From contig OZ021722.1 of the NCBI GenBank assembly GCA_963978545.1, forward strand, positions 39,077,365-39,141,364: a stretch of 64,000 nucleotides of DNA, given 5' to 3'. Positions 43,401 to 55,400 of the stretch are shown here, piece after piece. The translations under genes were made by a program, and so were the position numbers. The number at the start of each line of letters is the position of its first letter. Position 1 is the stretch's first letter. Origin of the DNA: Linyphia triangularis (Eukaryota > Arthropoda > Arachnida > Araneae > Linyphiidae). Below the pieces are notes generated by a model. That model worked only from the letters and a program-made list of their open reading frames with translations. It made no database searches and was not told the origin of the DNA.

Positions 43401-46400
43401 AACTGAAGAATACTATAGAATAACAATTTTTACGCCCTACTTAGATGATATGATACCTTCATTAAATGAGCGCTTTTTGCCTTATAAAGAAACAATTTCT
43501 TCCTTGCAAAACCTTATTCCGCAACACACTGTTGGGAAGAGTTTTCAAGATATTGAAACATGCATCTCCTTTTATGAAGATGATCTTCCTACTTACAAAG
43601 ATGTGATTGAAGGCGAATGGGAGCTGTGGAAAAGAAAGTGGATGTCGGTCGAAATGTTACCAAACTCAGCGATTGGGTCGCTGTATGAATGCGACCAAAA
43701 AATCTTCCCCAGCATATACATTTTGCTCAAATTCCTATCCATTCTGCAAGTGTCAGCAGCCAGAGCTGAGAGAAGTTTTTCTACTCTTCGGAGATTGAAA
43801 ACTTATCTTAGAAGTACGACAAGCGAAAATCGCTTAACTGGACTGGCTTTGCTGAATATCCATAGGCAATGCTCAGTTTCAGACGAGATTGTCTTCAACA
43901 AATTTGCCAGCAGTGGAACTGTTAGAAAATTCAATTTAACTTTGTAATGCCTCTTAATTAAATACAATTGTCCTATTATTAAACTTTATTTTAAATGTGA
44001 TATTTTTTCTCATTTCCTTATTTTAAAAAGCATTTTTATTGTGTTTCATTAAAGCATTCTTAATCAAATATTATTCATGAATATTGATACTTAATGTCAC
44101 GATTGTGAAAAGAAAGGGCCATTTGATTATTACTACATTTAACGAATACATTTTCTTTCCAATGAATGCTATATGTGCTAAAAGTATTACAATCCCAAAA
44201 AGTGTTTATTTGTTTTTTAGTTTGATTAATTTTGATTTGTAAATTATTGAATGATAATTATTGTTTCCGAAGTTGACATTTATAATTTCTCAGCCCCCCC
44301 CCGAAAAAAAATCTTGGCTACGCCCCTGGCAGATCGCATACAAAAAGGTGCAAAGCGGCTAAAGAGCTTCAAACCAGGAATTTTCAACCGTGAATGAGTA
44401 TCGGATTTCTTACGGAACAATTTATAAGTAGATATGCCGTAATTTTACGTTCAATTGAATAATTTGAAACCTGTATTTTACTTTTTTGCCTAGGAATTCT
44501 TCGCTTCATTTTTAATTTTCAAAAGCAAAAGATGCAAGTGATTTCATTTTACCCTTCCTGACGTCGTCCATTCTCAAACGAAACGTCGCGTCGTTTTTGT
44601 AATAATAATTCCTTTTATTGAAATATTTACTTTATCAGATATCAGTATGCTTAGATAATTTAACTGTTTAATAATCTTGTAGTTTTGTTTTCCCATATTT
44701 ATTTAAATAACATTTACAAAATTACATGAAATTCATGTGTCTTGATATTTGCATGTCCCCCCCCCCCCCATAACATGCAATTGTTAATTTGGGCCCCCTC
44801 ACTTTTAATACCCACGAGCCGCCACTGGCCATCACCAACCCGCACACCAAATTTGAACATCGTAGATCAATTTGTTCGGGAGTTATTCTGACCACGTACA
44901 CACATACAGAAATTTTTTCTACATCACTTTTTTGAAATCAGGATGTTCCAAAACGTGGAGAAATGAAAATGAAAAAAAAAAAAAAAAAATGCCGAACGCT
45001 ACACTTCCATTACCTTATGTATACATATGGGTAATTGAAAGTAAAAATTATATTTATTACTTTCAATTACCCATATGTATACGAAGGAGACAGGATTCGG
45101 TAAAAAAAAAAAAAAAAAAATCACGATTTTTTAAATTTTTTTTTATGTTTCCACGTTTTGGAATATCTTGATCTCAAAAAAGTGATCTAGAAAAAATTTC
45201 TGTGTACGTGGTCAACATAACTCCCGAATAAATTGACCTACGATGTTAAAATTTGGTGTGAGGGTAGGTGATGGCACAAGTACCTACCATTAAGGTTTTC
45301 GTCGAAATCGCGCATGCTCATAGGGTAGCTGCCATAGAACAAATCATGTTTTTCAGTAATTGCTAAAAAATAGCTCTAATGATTTTGTTCAAAATCGCTG
45401 GGGTAATGCCGCTTAAGGTATTTTAAACATCCCATTTTCCGAAATGATGGAAATATAGAAACGGTAAATGATACAAACCCACATCCAGCGTGAAAGTTGT
45501 GCGATGTTCCACACCCTTAGTTTATCTTGGAGTGAAGGACACTAGAAAACCGTTTATATATGTTTCAAAATATTTTTTGTTTCGTTTTTCAATACATTTT
45601 AGAATGAACTTGTGGTTAGTAATCATTATATTTTGATAATCATCTATCGATAGTTATGCACAAAATTATAAATTCTATAGTTTTGACTGTATAGTTACAA
45701 TTTACCTATAAAATGTCTTTTGAATGTAATCGCATTTTTTTAAAGTGAACAAGGAACAATGAGGTGTTCAAAGAGAAATACAAATACTCTAAATTTAGGG
45801 AAAAGTTGTTAGAAATATAGCACTAAATGGAAAAATTCGAATGCATATTAATTAAAAAAATAAAGGTTACGTCTTGTGTGTCCATTTCTAAGGTTTTCTT
45901 AAAGCAGTTTGTGACCTTTAAAACACAAATAATATACCAGGTTTTATCTAAAGAAGTAAAGGAAGGACTGGGCATGATAACTTGCAATTATAGGAACAGA
46001 AACTAATCTAACAGCTTCCCTAGCTATCAGTTGTTTCATATAGGCGCTGCTAACCGTATCAAGTAACATTAATCGGTTGCATATCACGTTTACTTGTTTA
46101 TGCGCATGTGCCAGTTTTTTTTTTGGGGGGGGGGGGGTTGGGGGGGGGGTGGCTCTTCAGTGTGCAAAGGAAGCAGTGAAAGCAGTACAGTGAAGCATGA
46201 ATCGTGGGTGGGAGATGTTCAGTTCAAAATTTCGAAGGATTAATAGTTTTTTTTTAGCTAACAAACTTTTAGAGAAATAGGTTTTAATTTACTATAAGAG
46301 TCAATCAGGAATTGGATTTGGTTGGTTGTGTTTAAAATTTTTTTGGCGCAAGGTCAACAACAAGGGTCAAACTTCGCCAGATCAGGAATTGGAGGATGAT

Positions 46401-49400
46401 TGAAAAGAACTCTAGATGTTGAGGACGTTACATAATAATTACATCCATGTTTTCTTTTCCAGTGACAACGCCTGCCCTGATCGGAATATGTCTAGGCAGC
46501 ACCTTTTTCCTGGTTACTCTGGCAGCCGTCACCTGCTTTTGTTACAAGCGCAGGTCATCTACTTCCTCAACCCTCAAGCCGACATCCTCCCTCAAGAGTC
46601 ACCCCGACAGACCTCTAGTCCTGCGCAAGCCGACAGCGGTCAAGAGTCCGAGCTCCGGCTCGGTGGGCACTGTGCTCATGAGGAAGAGCCCGAGCCCCAC
46701 CAGCAGCAGCACCACTCAACCCGGTCATCAGAAGACTCCTACACCTCCTGGAGGACACAGGACATCTTCTCCATGCGATAAAGGTTACGTGGGTTCGAAT
46801 CAGTCGTCGAGACAGAGCTCGCCTAATGTGGAGCAGAAGAGCTACATCGAGAACGAAAATGAGAAGCTCAAGAGCAAGAAAGAGGCAGGAGAGGATAACA
46901 AGAACGAAAAAGAGATTCTAATTGAAAAGGCTTGTAAGTTGGGACAGCTATATTTCAGGTAAAGAATATTCATTTGATATATAACCAAAAGTATAGTTGA
47001 AATGTCCATTCTTTGTCCAAGAGATAGAGCTTGCTCTTACTACGTAATTCGATTGTCATACATTAAAATACAGCAGCCATTACATTAAAAACAGCCATAA
47101 AAACCTTTTATTTCAGCAGAGTGGTGGTGATGATTGGGTCTCAAATATCGCCGAAGTTATGGGAAAAAATAAAGGGGGTGGGGGCTGCAAAATTTTGATG
47201 GTATCCTCATCAAAACAATATAAGTTCACATTGTAAAAAAATGGGTGTTTAGAAATTAGGTGAATATATTTATTATTTTCCTGTAACTTGGGTGTTTATC
47301 CGGTGCTCCGGAAAGATTTTATTGAATTTTTGAGGAATACAGCTACTCATCGTTTTAAAAATTAAATGGGAAATATCAATGCCTCTGAAAGGTTGGGTTT
47401 GATCATAGGTCCCTACGATCCACTAGTCGGCTTTTATTTTTTCAATTCTTACTCAAAAGAGTACAAAATAGTATTTTTCAAATTTAAAGTGAAAATCGTT
47501 TTGCATACGTTATAATTTTCGTATAAATGTACGAAAATGTACTCCTAAAAATTCGAACTGATAAACTTTTTATTACGAACAGCTATTGTAAAATATTTTA
47601 GAATTGAAAAAGCCAGTTTTGATACCATTTTGAGTGACGTTTCTATTAGAAATCGAATAATGCCTGATGTTTTGTTTTTAAGTAACATACTTGAATTTCG
47701 ATTATGTCCTTACTCATACTCAATGTAAGAAGGTGAATGTTCTCATTTTAGATTTTTTTTTTATTTAGCTATGATAGTCTTATTTATAGCCTCCTAGAAC
47801 AGTAATAAAAAACTAAACATAGACATGACAACGTAAATACTACAAGAATTGTTACATACTGTTTAGTCGCGTTTGACAAACTTCCAGAAGGAAGTTTTAT
47901 TATAGGTCCTCAAAGCAGGCACATTAGGAAGATGAGTTTGACCCATGTCCTTTGACTTTTAGAATCAACAACTACCTCATGATTTAATTTAGGGGGATTT
48001 CTTCCTCAAAGGAAATGTTTTTTGTCAGTTAAAGATGCTTTGGATTACGACACTGGACTTTCGAAATTGCTAAATTTTACGGTAAAGGTTCTCGATGGAC
48101 GAAGACTGCAGAGTTTGAAGTGGTATTATGCTGTCATTCTGATTGCTCAAAATATTGTTTTGTTTTAGTTACAAAGGTTTGTCCTATCATAGTTGTATAT
48201 AGACTGTCTCCTTTCAAAATTTTATTGCTGTGATGCAATTTTATATTTGATTTTCCTAAATAAAAACACAGTTTTTAAAAATGTATTCTTCATATTCCTC
48301 AGTTCATCAGTCATTTTGTATGAAACATTTTGTGTTCTCAGTCTCATTTTGCTTAGTCTTTTTGTATCCACAGTTTTTAATAATGTATCTTTCATAATCC
48401 TCAGGCTGAAATACAATGCCGAGAAGCACTCCCTGCAAGTGAGCATAGTCCGTTGCAACGATTTGCCACCAAAGGATTCCAACAACGGATCCTCTGATCC
48501 CTACGTGAAGCTGCAGCTTCTGCCAGAAAAACAGCACAAGGTCAAGACACGAGTACTGCGGAAGACAGTGGACCCAGTTTATGACGAGGATTTCACTTTC
48601 TACGGCATCAACCCGAATCAGTTGCAAGCCACCACACTACACTTCGTGGTGCTCAGCTTCGACAGGTATTCGAGGGACGATGTCATTGGGGAGGTCATAT
48701 GCCCTCTCTCAGGGGTAGATTTCGAAGAGACGGGAAAGCAGCTGGAGATGATCAAAGAAATAGCACCTAGAAATCTCAAGGTAATGGGGTTATGTATAAA
48801 AATTGAATTTTCAATTATAAAAACAGGTAGTTTATATAATGCCATTAAACTCGAGTGTTTGATTTTTTTTTTATTAAAATTCATTCCGCAAACGATTTAT
48901 TTAATTTGACAAAAGGTATTTACATACGCCTTTAAAAAACTACTTAAAAACTATACATAAAACCTTTAAAAAAAAAAACTATATTTACATAAAGTCACTT
49001 AAGAGTTTGTTTCAACAAGGACGTTAATACTCATGACTAGTTAAGAGACATTTTTAATAAAAAAAAAATTAAAAAAAAAAAAAAAAAAGGAAGAACCACG
49101 TCATATCAGTTGTTGTGATCACGTCTTGCCTCTTGTCTTTTCTGAAACTTGATGGATGAATGTTTGAAGGTCACTTCAAATACAGTGCGGTTCATAATTA
49201 TAAGGACATCAGGTTTTTCTAGCTTCAGCAACACTGAAAGCTATTACTACAACAAGTATATATTTGTTTATTTTTATATCATGTATAAACACTATTTATC
49301 GGCTTTAAACTCGATAATTTAAAAGTACAGGTGAAAAACAGAAGTAATGGAGAATAAATGGAGGTTCAGAAATATAAGGACAGTACAATTTATTGTCATT

Positions 49401-52400
49401 ATTTATACAATAGGGAATTACAGCATCTTTTTAATTTTCTTTAAAATTCATTCATTTGATGCAAAAAATATTTAAAATTCTAAATGCGTCAACGAAATTT
49501 TTTTTAAAAATGTATTTTTTTAATTATTAAAGGTTTGAAATCGTTAAAAATAGCCGGAAACGTGATGCAATCGAAAACGTCTTCCGATTGGTCTTCTGAA
49601 ATGTGACGTCACTCGACCCCTCCTGCGGTCCTCACACTTCCATTCCGTACTGTATTTACATTTGATTTACCGTTTCGGTTTCGGACGAATTTCGCTACTT
49701 TTATAGGTTTCTTTTTTATTTGCTCTAATTTGAATATGGAAGAAGGTTACTACAAAGCCCAAACGGACAATCTTCCGAATATTTCAGAAGAGATGATTAT
49801 TTGTTTCTTTAAAGAAAATCAGGATTTTTTGTCTGCTGAAATGAAAGGTGTCAAAGTTGAAAGGTAAGACAAATCTATTGCTTTTTTATTATTCGTTTCT
49901 AATGCACACATTCTCGTAACTATTTTATTCATTTTTATATTATTTAATATATTTTATGTTGCTGATTCGCAGCTACGACGACTGTTTTTTTTTTTAATTG
50001 ACGTTTTAAAGGATGAATAATTTGATGTTCTTGAGTTCACTTTTCTGTCTTGAATATTCTTGTTTCTGTGTACGAATATAATAACAAGGATTAACTGCCT
50101 TGCTTGGAAAATCTGCAATATTTTAATTCTTAAATCAGAAATATGATGGCGATTTTGATGAATATATATGATGTTGATGTTTGGGGTGTTTAGTGGGAGT
50201 TTTCCTTTATTGAGGTGCAAGTAAAAGGCCATTCTTCTAAAAAAATCTGTTTGGAATTGATGTTGTCCAAGTGTTGACAAAGTTTGGCTTCAAGCTTTAC
50301 TTATTCAGATCAAAAACTATAATAAAATATAACAATGCCTAATGGTTGAATGGAATTAGGTTTTTTAAACCATTTAAACCATCATTTTCGAAGCTTTTTA
50401 AAAATGCAATGCAATAAAAATAGTTTTCATTAAATTTGCATGTCTTATTCCTTCTATTTTGAGTTTCTTATGGATATATTATTTACAACATTCAAAGAGT
50501 AGTACTCACAATCAAAAATTTTTTTTAACAGGTCAACTCGAGTTTCGTATGGAGATAAAGCTGTGGGCTACGTTCAACTAAAGCGGGATGGTGCATTGTG
50601 CACAGTTAAAGCTCGAGTCACTCCAGAACACAAAGTGAGAAAAAAAACGTATGCAGTTACCCTGATCTGTGATGAGAGAAAGGCAACACTCCTCTCAGTG
50701 CAGTGTCATGGATGCGCTGCAAGTCAAGGAGGGTGTAAACACGCCATTGCTTTCTTGTTCTGGGTTCACAGGAAATGTACCCAACCCTCAACAACCGAAG
50801 TCGAATGCTACTGGAAGAAATCCAGTTTGTCGTGCGTTGGGACTTCGATAAAGTTTTTACAGGCAAGGGAAATGGGAAGGCATTTAATAAGGGAACTGCC
50901 ACCAAAAGATGCCACTGTTTTAAACGAATTTGTGGACCTCCTTAAGGGACAAAATATAAAGAATCTGCAAATCTTAAATAGTGTAGAAACAACACCACTA
51001 AAGGAAAACTTATCTTTGCACTATTTAAAAAAGGGTCTTACTAGTGTTTGAAACACTGCTAACGATTTCTTGGAAGCCATAAGCAACAAGTTAACAATAG
51101 AAATATGTAATGAAGCTGCAAGTGCAACTCTATTACAATCAAAAAATCCATTGTGGCATGAGTTGCGGTATGGCAGAATTACTGCTTCTAAACTACATGC
51201 TGCATCCAGATGTTCAACTTTAGATGGCAGCTTGGTCGAGTCAATTCTGGGTGCCAAGTTTAGGTTAACTTCTGCTATAGAACGTGGAATACGCCTTGAA
51301 AGTGGAGTGATTCAAGTACTAAGAAGAAAATACAATACAGTTATATCGCCATGTGGGTTTCTCCTTAGTCCATTGCATCCAGTTTTTGGGGCTTCTCCTG
51401 ATGGCATAACAAAGGACTTTGTGGTAGAAGTGAAATGCCCTTCTTCTCACGACACAATGAAGAAATATTTCAAGAATGATATGCCATCAGAGAGGTATCA
51501 GGCACAAATTCAGTTGCAAATGTATTTTGCAAAGCGAAGCAAAGGTCTTTTTTTGCGTTGCAGACACTGATTTTGAGCAAAACCAAAAAACAACTGAGAT
51601 CTGGGTGGATTTTGATGAAAAATATATCAAAGAACTAATTGACAAATCTATTATATTTTGGAAGAATGCCATCTTTTGTCGCCTGTAATCTGGCATATCA
51701 TTATTTGTTTTGGCTGTTGACTGTCACAACCTCAGGGTTGCTTATTTTACCAGTATTTTAACTTTATTTCATATTTCTTTGATGTCTATATTTATTTTTA
51801 GCTGTAAGGTATGTTAAGCAATGTTATGCCTACATATAAAGCTTTTATGAGTAGTAATTTCATTACAGTTAACGTAAAACCTCTTGTCGTAAGACTGACA
51901 AGTATGTCTGTGGACAGCACTTTTTGGTTGTTCAATACAAGGATCGTATTTTATTCACATGTGAAATGGGTGCAACTGTTAAGTTCCTAACGTCATGTCA
52001 GTGGTCAAGATAAAATCAGTTAAAAATAATGAAATATTTATTATGACTTATTTGATAGTATTAGTTGTACAGAAATCAATTTAATAATCTCATGTTTATA
52101 AACCTACAGTTCCATTCGGAATTAAATAACAAGGAAATTGTTATGTACGTGGACATCAATATAGTTATCAGACAATCTCTGCTAATGTTATAATTGGATT
52201 GTAATTTCTAAGTATTTGGTGATTTTTTCCCCTCACCTGCTGCTAAAATAGTGCATAAAAAGTTTTTATTATGAAACTTGCTTATGCATAAATACTTGTT
52301 TACTAAAACACAATATATATATATATATAAGGGAATAAAAATACTAGTAATTTCATGGATATTTAATACATTTGTTACTAAACAAATTAATTTACTTTTA

Positions 52401-55400
52401 AATCTAAATTCTTGGAACATATAAAACTTAAATTTCTTAAAAATTGTACTGTAATATGCTGTCATAATAAAAGTAATATAAAAAAAATTTAAGGTTACAT
52501 ATTTATGCTATGTTATACACAATGTATATACATAGCTGGCGAATAATACTGCCATCATAAGTGAAAAAGCCCTGAATCTAAATTGCCTTAAATACATATT
52601 TTGACACTCTTTAAGAAAAGGAGATCAACAGGTAAAAAATGCAGCTTATGGGCTCTTGTCTAATATAGTAAAAATAAATGCAAATTGAAATAAGTAAAAG
52701 GTAAATCAGACAAAATTATGATTGCTGGATATCAGCATAAATTTGCTAATGTGGAATTAGTATTAAAAAGCCATGCAAAATAAATGAAATAAAAATTTCT
52801 ATTGACAAATTAATAAGAGTTAAAATATTCATATTTAAAAACTTGGATTTAGAGCCTTTTAAAGTAATACAAAATGATAAAAATTAAATTAAGTTTTAAT
52901 TAAATTTGACTGCAAATTAATCAGTCCACAGACAACAATTACTACTTGGTCAAATATTTGAACATGGCTATGGTCTATACATGCATGGGGCAAACACATG
53001 TGAAAATTTCTTATTCGGTTGATTAACCTTTCCACATGTATCCTCAAGGCTGCAATTTGCCTGGAAGATTTTACTTCGCCAGCAGTCATGGGTTGATCGG
53101 CGGAAACACTGGGAGGCCTTGCAAGTTTACAACTCCTTGCCTCTATTAAGTGGGAAATGTTTTTAAAACCCCGATCAGCCATGACTTCCAAGTTGGGAAA
53201 TAATTGGTCTAAATAGTCCGAATCTTCCAAAATTGCAGCAAAGGCGGCCCTAGGTTCATTTTTCAGGGGGGGGCCATTTTAAACTTTAAGTTCGTAAAAT
53301 GTATGCACTATGTAACCTAATTATAATAAACTAACTGCTGATTAAATGCTTGATTGCAATGATAAGTGTAGAATTTTCTAAATTAGTAATTTTCATTTGA
53401 TGCAGAATTAAAAAAGTTAATTTAAGCTTGAATTGCTCTGCTGAAAAATAAGAAAAGAGTAAAACAAAGAAATTACAAAAAAATAAAAATAGTTAATAAT
53501 TGTTTTACAATCACACTTCTTTACTCTTTGAAAGCCTAAAGAACAAAATACAATTTCCTCTGCTTTGTTTTGGCAAATCTGCCTATGACACAGCTCACAT
53601 CAATGTTTATGTCTCTGTGAGTATGCAGCAAGCTAAGTCCTGCTAACCTTTCTTCCCCCATTCTAGCTCTTAGCCACGTTTTCAAGCGTCGAAGGGTAGA
53701 GAAACTTCATCAGCAACTTCATCAAGCTTCTTCAGCAGAGGCAACGCTAACTGGTAGTGTTGCCAAAATTTTAAGTAACTCGTAAATAGTAGGATATACA
53801 TATTTGTCACAAGCTCTCATTGTATCTATGGCAGAAGTGGGGAGCTATTCTTCTTTTTTCCATTTCTCTCTCCATAGTGCTAGCTCACTTTCAATCAGAA
53901 TAACACTCATTTGTGTCAGTCCTAAAATTGGTATGAACTTCTTTAATAAGTTTTAAAGCTCGTTGCTTTCTGATTCTGTTGGCTTTTCCATATCGGAGGT
54001 TGGAATCAGTAATCGAAAGCCAAAACAATCCAAATTTTCTTTTGGAAATCTTCCTATTAGGTCTTCAATTATATTATCCAATAAAGGTATGTAAACCGAG
54101 ATTCTAAAATACTCTCATTTTTTCTTTTTGAAGACATATTGTAGATATTCGTCACTAATTACTCGAGGTAAAATGATCACGAAATCTTTAAACAACGAAT
54201 AAAAGTGTTGCTAGTTCAACAGATATTTTCACAATAAATGGCCTGTTTAAACTAGTTATAACAATAACACAGTACCGATTCCATGCCCAAGTGACAAAAG
54301 TCACACACTAGTCCAGACATCACGTGTTGAAATTACCCTCGGCGCCATGGTTGCTTAGAAGAGCATGGTTGTTCCAAAAAGGGGCAGAGGCCCCCGGGAA
54401 AAAGGAAATCGTCGTTTAGGAGGGGGATGGTCACTACCTGTGTACTTGTGTTGTGTACCGGGTATTGTGTCGTGTGTTGTGTACGTAAATACATTTAAAA
54501 CCAGGGTTTTTTCTGAGGGGGGGGGGGGGGCTATAATTTTTGTACTGTAAAGAAAAAATTTACGTTAATGAAATTGTGCTTAAAAATCTGTATTTTCACC
54601 GTTTTTTAAACTGGAAATTCTCAAAGAGTTTTGGGATATTTGAAAGGGCTAGGAAGGAAGAGGGAACCCTTCAAGGAGGGGGCCATGGCCCCCCCCCCCT
54701 TGAAGCCGCCAGTGAATTGCAGTGTCCGTCGTGCGTCCTCCATATCCCTTGGATACAAAACTAACAGTTCCATCTGGAGTACAGGATACTAAATATTTCA
54801 ACGTGTTTGCCTTTTTGTTATCGGACCACGTTAGACTTTGGTGCTGAGAGTCCGATGGTTTTTCAATTTGAACCTCAAAGCAATCTATAATGCTTTGAGT
54901 TCGGCCATAACGTGCCCGGAATGCAATAGGCAAACAACGTTGAATGGTTTCGACATTGGGCCAGATAATGAAATTTTGAAGTACGGATGCAAGGCGATAT
55001 AACGTGGTGTGGAATATTCTTGCAATGTTGCTTATAGACATACCAAACAACATTGCAAGACAAGCGTACGACTCATGCATCCGTATTTTCTTCAATGTAA
55101 TCATGACATTGATGGCTGGGCATTTAACTTTTTCTGACAAAAATTCTACCAGAAAGTTAATTTGCTGTGGTATGCCCAAACACATCAATGTGTTCTTTGA
55201 AACCGCATGAAGCATGCAGGCACGCATTTGTTGCTTTGCCTCATCATCATTCTCTTCTGGATCGTAGTCGGATCCGGAAACCTCAATACATTGATAATCA
55301 GAGTCTTCATCAATACTACACGAAGACTCTGAATCGTCCAATTCACTTGGGTTAATGGTGGATATTGCTTTCCTCCCTGTTTTTGGCGAACTACTGGATG

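Larger units (their letters stand above)
40970..44827. mobile_element. outer hAT-like element
   Basis: The ends CAGTGGCGGCTGGTG and ...CACGAGCCGCCACTG are inverted repeats, and a perfect 8-bp duplication GCCATCAC flanks them (40962-40969, 44828-44835). The subterminal regions hold GGGGGCCC-type runs on both sides. It contains a second hAT element at 42842-44328. Outside that, about 2.4 kb remains, in which I recognise no transposase, so it is likely non-autonomous. An ORF at 41193-41504 on the minus strand shows no known motif. Confidence 0.9.
40469..45516. mobile_element. long palindromic element interrupted by nested hAT elements
   Basis: The left end (T)GGTGTGGAACATCGCAC and the right end, as complement GGGTGTGGAACATCGCAC, are flanked by TTAG on both sides. 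The arms continue inward: 'gattttgaacaaaatcg', 'gcaattactgaaaaacatg', 'accttaatggtagg', 'ccatcacc', 'ccaaatttgaacatcgtag', 'gaccacgtacacacat' and 'ccaaaacgtgga' all recur inverted on the right. The centre is near 45045, where 'gtatacatatgggtaattga' meets its complement. Removing the hAT insertion leaves a fold-back element of about 1.2 kb. TTAG or a shorter TTA/TAA-type duplication leaves the superfamily open. Confidence 0.85.

Noticed and set aside
48193..48404. N-terminal extension of the C2A ORF
   Set aside because: It is a hydrophobic translation of the intron 2 polypyrimidine region; the acceptor CCTCAG and family alignment start the exon at 48405.
49954..50280. 108-codon ORF on the minus strand
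   Set aside because: It lies mostly in the intron of the YqaJ gene and shows no motif.
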